Assembly: GCA_950106755.1 (NCBI GenBank)
Contig: OX467087.1
Location: forward strand, 15,318,047 to 15,382,046
DNA: 64,000 nucleotides
Source of the DNA: Climacium dendroides
Lineage: Eukaryota > Streptophyta > Bryopsida > Hypnales > Climaciaceae
Reading direction: 5' to 3'
Positions within the stretch are counted from its first letter, which is position 1, and every line of letters starts with the position of its first letter. The notes under the pieces were generated by a model, which saw only the letters and a program-made list of their open reading frames with translations, did not search any database and had not been told where the DNA came from. Shown in pieces: positions 13,601 through 25,113 of the stretch. A program made the position numbers and the translations under genes.

Positions 13601-16222
13601 CAACCATCTTGACTTTAAGAGGCTAAAATTGTAAATATAAGCCCCATTGCAAATGCTCACCTTTGCCATGTCCATATCACTCAAGTTGCAAAGATCATGA
13701 TTATATATCTTTAGCTCATTTAATTTTTTCATGAAGATAATAAAAAGAGATTCAATCAATACCCCAAATCCTATTTGTAAGTTATTTTTGTCCTTATTTC
13801 CTACAATCTTAAGGCTCATACTTGAAGGACATAATGACTTTTTTGTTGTTGATGCACTAGCTTCCAACATATTGGCATGTGGCAACTATGCTTGTGTATT
13901 AGAAATATAGTGATGAAGAGTTCAATAGGGAACTATCAAAAGTAATTAGCCACAAGCTTTCAAAAAGGAAGGGGTGAGATATTTTTTCCCATATTTTGAA
14001 GAAAATAGTAAGAACAACTATTTCTAATTTAGGTGGTTAATTTTGTATTACCTGACCTCTCCTACAAATCTAATTTAGAATTTGATTCCAAATTTCAAAT
14101 TTCCAAAGTTTAAAACCCATAATATAGATAAATTGTTCTTGTATTTTTCTAGAGTTAAAATTTTGGAGCTCCAATTTGTGCCCCTAACAAAAGGCTCAAA
14201 GCACTAGTATAATGAAATCTATTAAATAGTAGCTACTGGGAAAAAAAAGTCTCATGAAAAATATTAATTGATAAGGTTCGCTTTACATTAGGTTCCCAAT
14301 TTGGTTGACCTAATTTCAAAACCACCGAAATCAAACAATATGAATGCTTAAATCCTAAAATTAAGCCATCAAGTGAATCACTAAGGTTTTTTTTATTGAA
14401 AGTTAGTCTAATTTTCTCTTCTACTACATGGTCACTTACATAGCAATGTTTTGGAGTCAAAAATTTGGGCCCAAGTGCTTATTATAGTAGTGGGCTTTTA
14501 TTGCTACCTTTTTCAAACAATCCCTACAAGAAGCTATGAAATGGACAATAAGCAATTTTAAATTGGATTGACCATAATGAGAGTGTAATAAAGATGATCA
14601 AATATTGGTTCATACTTTGCCAATGGATGGAATAAGAGCTAGGGTGGATCCATTTCAAAGCCTCGGTGTGTTCACTTAATTTTTTAAAATGAAATATTAA
14701 CTATCCAATTGCCTTTTAACAAATGCTAAAGAATGTAGGATTTGCTTAAATTTGGGAATGGTTGCATTTAGGAACTTTGTGTATTACGTTTTACATGTCA
14801 CAATGCTTATTTTTTTTCCATCAAATCATATCTTTTCAAACTACATGTATATGGGTTTTACAAGGCCTATGATCAAGAATAGATGTGTCATGTTCCTATT
14901 TCTTTGTGGTTCCCGAAGTGCCTTAGTAAGCAAATGGGACTTTGAGGGTGACTTTCTAAGCCTTGCAAAAGTCTAAGAAGGGAGAAATGAGGGATTCTTG
15001 AGCAAATAAGGTGCAATAACATCCTAAATTAAAAGAGTGTGGTAGAATATCTTACATTCTTAAAAAAACTTGAGAAGACGCTTTCAACCATTTAAAGAAT
15101 GTGTGATTTGAACTAGTTGGCTAAAAGTTATGGTCATTCAAAGTTGAAAGTGTCTCTAAGGCACTGGGATATTTAAGAGCTAGAAGTGAGATTTCTAATG
15201 ACTTAAGATTGGTGAGGTTGGTGAAGCAACTTCACTATCGTTTTTCAAAGCACCATGGGATATATGTATGTGTATTTCATGGCATCGGTTGAATGAAGTC
15301 TTGCTTCTTACTAAGCCATTTCCAATGTGTCCTAAATTGTAAGTTTTGATTAGTTACGATGTGAAAGTAGCAAATATACAACGGGCTTAGTATGAAGTGG
15401 GGTGACATTCAAAGGCAATTAGCATTGGTAGGGAGTAGTATCTCCATCAAATGTTTGAACATCAATGGAAGTTTTGTCCCATGTTACCAAATGGCATGCT
15501 AGGTGGCATGTGTAGAGTGTATGCTAATACTCCCAGGATTAAATCTTAGCAATATGAGTTGAAAATGAAAGCTAATACTATAGGTGTGTGGTATGTGCAA
15601 TATTAGTAGTTGTGACCCAAGTAATATTGGAATTGAAGCATGGTGAATCCATTAAACTAAAAAAAGGGTTACTAAGGTTGCAACAAGGTATCTATAGTAG
15701 AATTCTTTGGAAATTTATGAGTAAATTATAAATGCTCCAAAAAATATAAAACCATTTGTGATATATTCTATATTAGTTTTTCTTCAAGTATAAAATAAAG
15801 AAAAATATCTTTGGATATTTGAAACTCATCAAAAAGGCCGATTGGTCCTTGAAGGATTGCTTTATAAGTATACTACCTTACTGATTAGCCATTATCCCTT
15901 ACACAAATTTGGCCTGATTTGAGTTGTCCCTATAAATTTAAATCAATTATAAATTGGGCCAACATGGGAGTGAAATTTGGCCCCAATCCTAATTTAAAGT
16001 CAATTAAGGTAATAAGCTCTAAGGCATGATATTATGCTCTAGAAATGAACAATCATTTTTGCACATTAGAGAATGGAAGGTGTAGGGCACTAAAAGTGTC
16101 ATGTAAGTGGTGCCAAAATGCATTTGATGCACATGAAAAATGACACTAGTAGAGAAGAAGTTAAAGCAACAGAAAGTGTACCCAAAACTTGTCCACTTCT
16201 GAGGTTGCCACCTCCACAGTAC

Positions 16223-16230
16223 TATAAATA
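16223..16230 (+). promoter_or_regulatory. TATA box upstream of a GC-richer island
   Basis: TATAAATA in the context ACTATAAATAGAG. A GC-richer island starts at once downstream, and the first ATG in a good context is at 16404. The spacing suits a transcription start near 16255. It could instead be a promoter inside a decayed LTR, but I see no matching second LTR or primer-binding site. Confidence 0.45.
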
Positions 16231-16403
16231 GAGCTGCACACTACTCAAAATTCACCTTACGTTTGTCCTTGTCATACGCTTCATTTTTGGTATCCTTTTT
16301 GTTCAGTAGCCCTTTCAAAATAGGGGTCGATTTTGAGGAGTTGTCCATTTTAGGTGTAGTTACCTTATTACCTTATAGTTTTCCAATTCAAATTCCATTC
16401 GCC

Positions 16404-16529
16404 ATGAAGCTCCGAATCTTGGGTTCGATCAAGAGCAGACGGGGTGGAATTTTACTTCGGCGTATGTTGCAGCTTGCTCGTGCTGCGTTGCAGCTACTTG
16501 CATTGCTGCTGCACTGTTTCTTTGAGTAA
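16404..16529 (+). CDS. Hypothetical small protein, 41 residues
   Basis: ATG in the context GCCATGA, about 150 nt after a plausible start site for the TATA box at 16223. The product begins MKLRILGSIKSRRGG and continues with an arginine-spaced, leucine/alanine-rich helix (ARAALQLLALLLH), so it resembles a short basic amphipathic or membrane-inserting peptide. It stops at TAA 16527-16529. I recognise no family. It could be a chance ORF or the first ORF of a longer transcript covering the exon-like block at 16540-16801. Confidence 0.25.
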   Translation: MKLRILGSIKSRRGGILLRRMLQLARAALQLLALLLHCFFE

Positions 16530-16539
16530 TCGATCGCGC

Positions 16540-16801
16540 TCTGGGACTCTGGAACTAACTGGGATTCTCAAAATACTCGTGATCAAATGCTACCGCACCC
16601 CACTGCGAGGCAGTGCTACCCAACACGCTCACCAGCATCTTGCGGATTCCACATCACTCTACGAATTTAATGTAACCCCAACAGTTAAGTCTTGGGATTT
16701 CTTTGATTTCACTGCCACGAGTGAATTGACGGAGAGAATGTCGGTTCGTGTTATAAAAGAGAATGTCAATGTTATTGCTCCAGTTAGTGTCAAGCTAGGT
16801 A
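16540..16801 (+). pseudogene. Exon-like block of unknown origin
   Basis: One frame stays open through this GC-richer block and reads TSLYEFNVTPTVKSWDFFDF and later ERMSVRVIKENVNVIAPVSV. It is followed directly by CTAG|GTACGT, a possible donor, at 16799. The balanced amino-acid make-up is unlike the surrounding AT-rich ORFs. I cannot assign a family, start codon or second exon. It may be a captured or decayed gene fragment, or the second part of a gene starting at 16404. Confidence 0.25.
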
Positions 16802-17097
16802 CGTACTGTATATATATATGCATCGACTTCGCCACCAAAATGTGGCCCTTGCAAGTAGGAGATAGCTGGGGTTCTACAGTAGGTGCCTCAGCCGTGCCTC
16901 GGAGTGAACGGCTCTGGCAATCGCAATAGTCGTGCACATGGCGCCCATCATGTCTCCAAGAGAGGCTCGAATCTCATCTGAACGACAGTCGAATCTTCAC
17001 GACACGCGTAGTGTGAGCGACGAAGAAGTTTTACAGCACACGAAACTAGTAGCCAGGTGGACATCGAGCTGCTGTGCAGAATGATTGGGGGTTGAAT

Positions 17098-17397
17098 AAG
17101 GTAGGTGGCTCTTAAACCGACCCTTTAAGAGCTGATTGCATTTTGGGGAAAGCTAAACAGCTCGAAACAATTTTCAGTGAATTTCGGTAGAAAGAAAAAT
17201 GGAATTGGCATCTATCCAAGTTGTTTCATATTTTTTGGACCTTTGTGGAATTAGTTACAAATTTTTGAAGCTGAAAAACAGTGGTTTCTAAAACCGACCC
17301 CCTTCTGAAATGTATGCATTTCATACATTTTAGAAGTAAAATGTGCCAAACTGGTTTTAGAAGCGGGTCCAGATTAGAGCCACCCACCTTAATATGG
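17098..17397. mobile_element. Fold-back MITE-like repeat, family A copy 2
   Basis: It begins AGGTAGGTGGCTCT and ends with AGAGCCACCCACCT, near-perfect inverted termini flanked by TA or TAA on both sides. Its middle (17203-17300) matches the middle of 8304-8572. Internal inverted pieces such as TAAAACCGACCC against GGGTCCGCTT-like sequence, and CTGAAATGTATGCATTTCAT, make further hairpins. Non-coding. Confidence 0.7.
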
Positions 17398-17734
17398 TAG
17401 AGAATCCCAGGTTGAGGCACCAGCAGTGGATCATGGAAGAGCATGCACCTGTCCTACAAAAATGTGGCTGGCAAAATGCTAGCCCTTCCATTTGCAGGCC
17501 ACGGGAGCAGTGAGCCTCAGTGGTTGGGAGGCCACCGAGTGAGGTTTAGTGTCGTTCAATTATTTTTGTAGTGCTCATTTTCAGTTTTGGTAATATTAAA
17601 AAAAAATTATGATTGGATGAGAGATTTTAGGAGGGGGACCACTTCTTGTCCTTCGTTGTTTTGCAAGCTGGTGGGTGGCTTGCAAAATGGCCCCAATATG
17701 CAAGCCACCCCCGGCTTGCAAGCACTCTTTCTTG

Positions 17735-17820
17735 AGAAGTCATCTGTTTTGCAAGATGGGTGGGGCACTTTTGCAAGCCACTCTTAAGAAGTCATCCGTT
17801 TTGCAAGACGGGTGGGGAAG
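17735..17820. repeat. Short tandem duplication, unit about 53 bp
   Basis: AGAAGTCATCTGTTTTGCAA followed by GATGGGTGGGG is repeated as AGAAGTCATCCGTTTTGCAA and GACGGGTGGGG. TTGCAAGCCAC occurs several times nearby from 17660 on. Intergenic, no coding sense. Confidence 0.85.
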
Positions 17821-19555
17821 TTCTAAGTGATTTTGGAGCAGGTGGTAAGGGATATGAGGTGGTGGAAATTTTTCCCATGTAGGAAGATAGGGAATATGGG
17901 GATAGCAAAACTTTTAGAATAAATTGTATTTCAAAAATTGAAATTATTGTGAATTTGGAGAGCCAAAAAGTGATTGCACTTGTCTAGTAGCCAATGTCTA
18001 GAGTCTTCCAATTCCAATCATTCAAGAACTACTTCCTCATTCACTTCTTCTTTCTTTCTTGCTCACTACTTTGGGACATGTGTCATAACCTTAGTCCCAA
18101 CCTTGAAAAGGACAAAAAAAAACATTCCAAGTTTGAGTTTGAACCTAAGGTTGGAAATAGTGCACCCTACAGTTTGGATACTGGGTGTGGTTGACAACTA
18201 ATGCCTCAATATGAGGGCTTCACATGCTCAGTTGAATTGAGAAGCCTCGAGTCATATGTGTGCTACAAGTCATGAAAATTTGGAAAAAAATTTGGAAAAA
18301 AATTAAAACTCCTCTAAATTTCTGAAGAGAAAAGTTAAAAAATAATATTTTAAATCATAATTCATACAATATCAAAGAAATAAATTGGGAGTATATATAA
18401 AAATTCATAATATGTGGAAGAAATAACTTGGTCCAAATACATATAAAAATCCTCCCCAAAAAGTTCATATTCATGCTTGGAAATAATAATAAGTAGAGAA
18501 AAATAGATAGTGATTTGAAATACTAAATTCATAAAATTTAGGTATGGGATTAGGGAAATACCAAACTGAGTGGTTCTAATGTTGTAATAAACAATCTATA
18601 TGATCCTTTGATTTTTTTTATTTTGAAAGTTCACACTAGTAGAAAACAGGGTCAAATGTAACCAGTCAAAAAATGATTGGTTACTAAAAGGCTACTGAAA
18701 AATGACTGACAGTCATGAAAATGGTGCCAAAGCTAACCTGTCACAATCAGCAGTCATTTAGTAGTGATTTCCCAGAGCAGTGGATGGCGACCAGATGAAA
18801 CAAACGACCAGAACTAGTGTCATCTACAGTTCAGTCTGTATTGCTAATGCAATTTTCGTTGAGTCATATTTGAGTTGTGCTGTCATAAAATGAGCACAAT
18901 ATATGACTACAGTAAAATTGAAAAATGATTGACAATAGGACACCATGGAAATTGAACTTATTAAATTTATTATTTGCTTCTTTATAAAATGCTAATTGCA
19001 TTGTAGTCATTTTTAAGTCACAAACTACTTTTCAAATGAACAGCTTAGATGAATGGATCAGATGGACGGCTTAGATGGAATGATGGATGGATCAAATGGA
19101 CGGTTGAAATGGTGGAATCAGATGGGCAATTTGAAAATGAATAGTTTAGACTTTAAATGGATGGATAAGATTGTATCTTGATAGTAAATGGAGGGCTTAG
19201 ATTTTAGGTCAACCGCCACATTTTAGGTCAGCCGCCTTTCTATTTCTATGTAGGTTGACATGTGGCATATTGTAATTGCAGCTGTCAAACACACATTGCA
19301 GCTGCTGCTGCCTTCTTCTTCAAGCTTCATCTTCTTTCATGTTTTCTTCTTGCTTTTGCCTCCTCTTTGCTTCTTTCTTCTTCTTGTTTTTGTTTCCTTC
19401 TTGCTTCTTGTTCATCAACTTCCTCTCATTTGTTCCTCTTGCTTGTAAATGAAGGTTCAGGTCTACCTTCAACCTTATCTCTTGAATGTAGCAATTTACT
19501 TTCTCTTTAGTGCTTTCTACTGTTTACTTCTTGTTTGTTGTTATTTGTTATTGCT

Positions 19556-19815
19556 CAATTTAGGTAGTTCAGGCAATTCAAATAGTTCAGGCAATTCAGG
19601 TAGTTCAGGCAATTTAGGCAATTTAGGCAATTCAGGTAGTTGAGGCAATTCAGGCAGTTGAGGCAATTCAGGTAGTTGAGGCAATTTTGATAGTTTAGGT
19701 AATGCAGGTGGTTTAGAAAATTTAAGCAATTTTAGCAACTCAGGCAATTCCTGATTTCTAGCAACTTAGGTGATTCAAGGAATTTAGGTAGTTCATGCAA
19801 TTTAGGCAACTTAAG
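19556..19815. repeat. Minisatellite with 9-bp basic unit (TTCAGGCAA / TTCAGGTAG)
   Basis: About 28 imperfect copies of a 9-bp unit inside the CACTA element. Alternate units differ at a fixed place, so an 18-bp period is also visible. Copies decay toward the right end. The period of 9 keeps one frame open and yields repetitive Ser-Gly-Asn or Leu-Pro-type translations, which I regard as non-coding. Confidence 0.92.
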
Positions 19816-19964
19816 CAATTCAAATTTTGACATAGTGCAATTATAGTATAGTCATAGTGTAGTCATAGTGCAAACATAGTGTAGTAATAGTATAAATGTA
19901 GTCATTTATGCTTACAATATTGTGACCAAACTAATCATTTTTTGGAATGAATATCACTTGAAAA

Positions 19965-20370
19965 TGACTACCATAGCTTACATAGTAACTACAAAATGAA
20001 TCCAACAGCCTATATAATGACTCTAGCAACCTACAAAATGACTTTAGCAGCCAGAAAAATGACTACAATAGCCTACTAAATGACTGCAACAGCCTACAAA
20101 GTGACTGCAACAGTTTGCGAAATGACTACAACAACCTGCGAAATGACTCCAGCAGCTTACAAAATGACTACGGCAGCTTGCAAACTAATTGTAGCAACCT
20201 GCGAAATGACTCCAACAGCTTACAAAATGATTGTAGCAGCTTGCAAACTAATTGCAGCAACCTGCAAAATGACTCCAGCAGCTTACAAAATGACTACAGC
20301 AACTTGCAAACCGATTGCAACAACCTGTGAAATGACTCCAGCAGCCTATAATATGACTCCAACAATCTAT
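19965..20370. repeat. 21-bp minisatellite with a 63-bp higher-order unit
   Basis: About 19 copies of a 21-bp unit of the form AAATGACTCCAGCAGCTTAC. From about 20140 to 20340 three unit types (one with CAAACTAATTG instead of AAATGACT) alternate in fixed order, giving a 63-bp higher-order repeat present about three times. Because 21 is a multiple of three, one frame stays open as a seven-residue repeat (MTxAAYK-like). It has no sign of being a gene. Confidence 0.93.
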
Positions 20371-21995
20371 TTGACATCAAATAGAATCACTCCAATACCA
20401 ACGAATAAAAAATTGCCAACTCAACATGTTAGATTTGTAGCCACGTGGCAAACTGCCATTGGAGGTGCTCCATATAATCACACTCTAATGAAGTTCCACA
20501 TCAGCATAGGATGAAAAAGAATGCTCTTGTCCCAAATGATTGCCTTGTCCGTAATGACTTGTCCGTAATGACTTTGAGCCCAAAATCCAGTTTTAGTCAT
20601 TATATTGACATTAGTGTCCTAAATGACTGGTTACGCAGTTATAAATAGCAGTCATTGATAGCCTATTTTCTACTAGTGTCAGTGAAATAAAGGACTTTGT
20701 ATTTTTTTTAAGTGGAGATTCCATCACTATTCCCAAATTGAAACTCATCATAACTTTCATCTAATTATTTGAAATGGAATGATCCAAAGCTCTCTATATA
20801 TACAAAAATCTAAAAAAATAATATTAATTTTGTGTTTTCAAAAACATTGTTTTTCTGTGAGTCCCTTAGATTGCTTAGGTTGAAAAAAATCTACATATTA
20901 TGCAATACCTTTTTATTCATGTAGTCAAAAGTTATAAAATTGTTGTGCCTTTTAACTATTCATCATGTTGTGTGAAAAATTAGAAGAAGAAAAAATGAAA
21001 ATCCATATTTTGGTGGCCTACACAAAATTCCTATGTTGCTAAAAACTTGTTGTTTTGTCTTTTAGGGACTAAGTGAATTTCCCAAATTTGAAAATTAAAA
21101 CTCTCTTTACAGAACTATTACTATACAAAACTTTATTATATTGTGAGCACTTTATTCTCACCTTTAGAATAACATGTAGACAACCAGATTCTTTATTGTT
21201 TTGTTGTAAGAGTTTACTTACTAGGTGTCTAAACGCGCTATCCAAATGTGCCTTCCAAGCAATGGACAATTTGTTTGTGTTCTTAATCTTGTATTCCCTG
21301 AATGCAATGCTAAATCAAATCAAATTGAAATTAGTAAATGGATGGTTTTGATTACAACTACCAAAACTAAATGCCATGAGGGTTAGTCAAGCACAAAAGG
21401 TCAAGATTGTAAATTTTAGAACTTGCTTTTACCTTTCCAAAATGATAAAGATCTTTAAATTTGACCTAATTCTCTAAAAGATACTTGTAGATGAAGTTTA
21501 ATCTTAAAACTAACTTCTAAAACTTCATTCAACAATATCTAATGTTATAAATATTGGAATTGACTTTGAATTTTTGGATTATTTTTAGTTTTAATTTTAC
21601 TACCTAATTTCTAAGTTTCACTTAAATTGGTCAAAGTTGTGAACTTTCATCCAAGATTGTTTCAAATCAAGTCAAAACTTCATCCTACTCAAACTTCTTC
21701 AATATTAAATTGTTTTTGATTTTGGAAACCCTAAAATATTATTTAAATTATTCCACTTCAATTTTGTTCCTTGGTTCTACTTCAAGTTTTCACTTCAATT
21801 TTTTAAATTGTTGACCCCTACTTTGAATTATGATTTTTCTTACTATTTTTAGTTTCAAGTAATTTTTATCTTAAAGGCCCTAAATTTGACTTTTTATGAA
21901 GGCAAAACACTTCTACCTTTGACCTTCTCAATAATAGTTATCTACAGATGAAGTTTGATCAATGTCTAGTGCTTCAAATTTCATCCATTAATTTC

Positions 21996-22082
21996 TTTTA
22001 TCTTTTGACTTTCAAAATTGTTTTATCTTTTGACTTTCAAAATTGTTTTATCTTTTGACTTTCAAAATTATTTTATCTTTTA
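21996..22082. repeat. Tandem repeat, 25-bp unit, three copies and a partial
   Basis: Unit contains ATCTTTTGACTTTCAAAATT. Copies at 21996-22020, 22021-22045 and 22046-22070 are nearly identical, and a fourth is truncated. Confidence 0.95.
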
Positions 22083-22131
22083 TCTTTTATTTCTAATTTT
22101 AATCTAGACTAGTATATCCTATATCATAATA

Positions 22132-22375
22132 TCGTTGCCACAGTCAAAACAAAAGTAAAAGTAATTTTCTAATTTTTTAGAATAAAAAATAACTCAAAAA
22201 TGTATAACTTTCACACCGTACGTCGGAATGTCACAACACAAAGTTGGTGCACCCCTCCTTACCAAGGGCTTTCTAACAATACCAAAGCATGCGATTTGGG
22301 GATGCATGGTCCGGGAGATCTCAATGTAACAAACGAACAAAACAAAACAAACACTCAAATTTAAGGTATAGATTT
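22132..22375. repeat. Dispersed repeat, family E copy 1
   Basis: Shares with 39990-40185 the blocks CACAGTCAAAACAAAAG, AAAGTAATTTTCTAATTTT, ATAACTTTCACA, GGTGCACCC-like, ATGGTCCGGGAGATCTCAA, AAACAAACA and TTAAGGTATAGAT. This copy is longer by an internal block (about 22255-22305, with ACCAAAGCATGCGATTTGGG) that the other lacks. The blocks look like part of a decayed LTR or leader, but no coding domain is attached. Confidence 0.8.
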
Positions 22376-24559
22376 TAATATTCTCTTTAATATTCTTTTG
22401 GATGACTTTCTACCTTTTCATCTACTTTTACTACTATTTTTCATCTAAATGTAAATTTTGGAATTCTAATCTATTTTTTGTGGTTAAAATCTTTTTGAAA
22501 AGCTAAGGTAAATTTCTAACCATTTTTAAATTCATTTTTTGGCTTCCTAACTTCCTAATAGTTTAATTTTAACTTGAACTTTTAGTTCAAACTTTATATT
22601 CTAATTTGACTAATGTTTTTGTATAAGTTCAAGAATTTTGGGAACAAATGTCAATGACTAACGTCAAACTTGGTGTCTTCAATTTCCTTGTTTTCATTTA
22701 TAGTGAGCATAATGTTGTTGTAAACACCTTCAAGCTCCATTTCACACTCATCATATTTGAACATGATATGATGTTTTAGTGGTGCTCCAAATTTCAACAT
22801 TCATCAACATATTGGATAGAAAATATCACATTAGCAAATATTACATGTCCATAATTTTGTTTTCATCCACAACTGGGTAATCTTATCCAAGATTTTTTCT
22901 TAGTTTCAAGTTTTCTTGCAAAAAACTTCACAATTTCTTGCCATTTTTTAGCCAAATTATTTTCTTCTAGTGCAATTTGATACCACAAAAGCCAAAACAA
23001 AAGCCCTAATTCAAACATTCTTTAATGAATGGCTCCCATTCCTTTAAGACCTCCCTTGTCACCTCAAACTTTTCAAAGTCTCCACACTTCCAAACTAGTA
23101 CTCACTATTTCAATTGACTTTTGAGTTAGCTTAGATGTAAAAGAGGTGGAGACTCAAATTGTGGTTCCACCTATGAGCTTAGAAGATGGTTAGGATGGCC
23201 TAGTTTGAACTAAAGCACTAAGCTTGAATGGACTTTGGTTTTTATTACCTTTGGACGTGACTAAATTCAAATTAAATTTTAAAAAAAATCAAAATTCAAG
23301 ATCCCAGGGGTATTCCTTGATTATATTTTCTCTTTGAAAAAAAGTTGGTACATTACAAAAAATTTCAAGCCTCCAAAAGGTTAGGAGTTTTGAACTCCCT
23401 TGGTGCAATTATAGAGGAAATGAAATTGTTTTATTATTATTTTTTATTTTTTAATGACAATAGCCAAAAAACATAACCTTAACGGCCTTTTGCAAGGTTC
23501 AGATTTTTTCTAATGTTTGAATTGGATAATTGGCCCCAACAAAGGCACCCACCAACTAAAATGACTTGCTTTTCTGGCCTCCCTTACTAGCTTCTTAAGT
23601 GGCCTTGAATTGATTGTTTTGTAATTTATACACTAGTTTTTGGCTTCTAAGACCCAAATATTGGACTCTAAACTTGGAATAATACAATCAAAGAGATTTT
23701 TGAGTCTCCTTTGGAGAAACTCAACAAAGAAAATATGGGAAAATTAGTCTCAACTCTTAAAGGCGAAGCTTCACCATCTGGGGTGGGTGGGGTGTAGACT
23801 TGAATTTTGAGTCACAATTGGAGGAAACTTGTTGATATAGGACTTGAAAAATTGCACTAAGGACGATAGCTTCACCGTATTGGTGGTTAAGCACCAAATT
23901 CTTAGACAAAAATTGGATAAGACTGGTTAATACGTGAACTTTAAGAGTCTTGGATCCAACCCAAAGTCTCTCCAAATGTAGCCAAACAATACTTTAGAAC
24001 CACATATTCCTACTTCAAGGCTTCAAGGGATGTTCCAAAATCAAAGTTCTAATATCCTATTCACAAAGCTCAGTTGGAATGATTGTTAGTAGACAAAAGA
24101 CTCAAAATACAATGAAAAGAATTAAATGGTTAGTAATTGACTTCAAAACACAATGAAACAACAAAGCTTTCCAAAGGGCCCCCCATGTCTTTTGAAATAG
24201 GCTTACAAATGTTAACAAAATGAACTTCAATAGCAACCAAACAAGGAAAAAAAAGCTTCAAATGCAAATCAAAAGAGTTTTTTGCCAAATAGCCAAAATT
24301 CAAACAACATGGGCCAAACTTAATGAAAAGAAAAAAGGGGTGAAAAGTAAGAGGAAGGAAAGTCATTTTATACTCTTCCAAGGCCTCTTTCTCCTCTCAT
24401 CTTACCTAAAACTATCTATGGAAATTTAAATTAACACTAACTATTCAAGATTTTATTCTATTGATGCGATTACTCTCGTAGAAATGTTCCAAACATCAAA
24501 CGGATTGTTCCATTGTCTTTAACCTCTAAAGGTTTTTGACTATGTTTTCACCAAAACTG

Positions 24560-25113
24560 CTCCAAAACTGCCATCTCTATTACAAGTACTAAGTTTTTGA
24601 CAAAAAAACATTTTTTGACACATCTAACTATAGGATCTTATAGTACTCTAGTTTGAAAAGATGTGGAAAAAATTTCAAAACTTTTCACCATATAGATTGC
24701 AAGATACAAGTGTTTGAAGTGACAAATATCACATTTCACAAGGTCACATTTGTATGAAAAAAATGTTCAAAATGGTGGTTATTCTTTGGATTTGTTCTTC
24801 AAGGCAAGTTGGATACATGCTTGAAAATTTTCAAATCATTTGAAATTGTACAACACATAGGAATAAGTAGTAAGTAAAAAGAAGTAGATAATGATTCAAA
24901 ATACTAAATTGTTAACAATTCTTTTGTGGAATTGAAAAATGCCAATTCCAATGGTTGCAATGTTGTAATAAACAATTTTTGCCTAATGTTTTTTTTTTTC
25001 CTAAAATATTCAAAATTGAGTTAAATAAAGGACTTCATAGTTTATTTTAGAGTAGAGATTCCATAACAATAACTTTTTAACCATATAATTAAAAGTTATG
25101 AAAATTATTGGAC
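24560..25113 (+). repeat. Dispersed repeat, family C copy 3
   Basis: Reverse complement of 9560-10325 with many substitutions; same orientation as 18470-21010. It lacks about 100-150 bp near its right end relative to copy 1. It serves as a related empty site for the CACTA insertion at 18634-20678. Confidence 0.75.

Larger units (their letters stand above)
7151..16180. other. AT-rich intergenic region without a recognisable gene
   Basis: About 9 kb of strongly AT-rich DNA with stops in all frames. ORFs are short and have low-complexity translations. Besides the repeats listed separately (7783-7886, 8304-8572, 8994-9132, 9485-10325) I see only short local duplications, for example TATCATTCAAGTTGCATATC-like words near 13.49 kb that recur near 13.68 kb. 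No tRNA or other RNA gene was recognised. Confidence 0.7.
18634..20678. mobile_element. Non-autonomous CACTA/EnSpm-type element, 2,045 bp
   Basis: It starts CACTAGTAGAAAACAGG and ends CCTATTTTCTACTAGTG, inverted termini of the CACTA type. It is flanked by TCA on each side (18631-18633 and 20679-20681). No transposase is visible; the longest frames are low complexity. Inside there are subterminal AATGACT motifs at both ends, a 9-bp minisatellite (19556-19815), a 21-bp minisatellite (19965-20370) and GATGGACGG-type repeats near 19.03-19.15 kb. Mobilisation would need a transposase supplied elsewhere, such as the TNP2-type family whose relic lies at 26.4-30 kb. Confidence 0.92.
18470..21010 (+). 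repeat. Dispersed repeat, family C copy 2, split by a CACTA insertion
   Basis: 18470-18633 and 20679-21010 together align with family C copies at 24560-25113 (same strand) and 9485-10325 (opposite strand). The interruption is exactly the CACTA element 18634-20678. The uninterrupted copy reads AATTGAGTTAAATAAAGGAC where this one reads AAAGTTCA, element, then (TCA)GTGAAATAAAGGAC. That confirms the boundaries of both elements. Confidence 0.78.

Noticed and set aside
20080..20514. 144-codon ORF inside the CACTA element
   Set aside because: It is the product of a 21-bp minisatellite with a period divisible by three; there is no non-repetitive domain.
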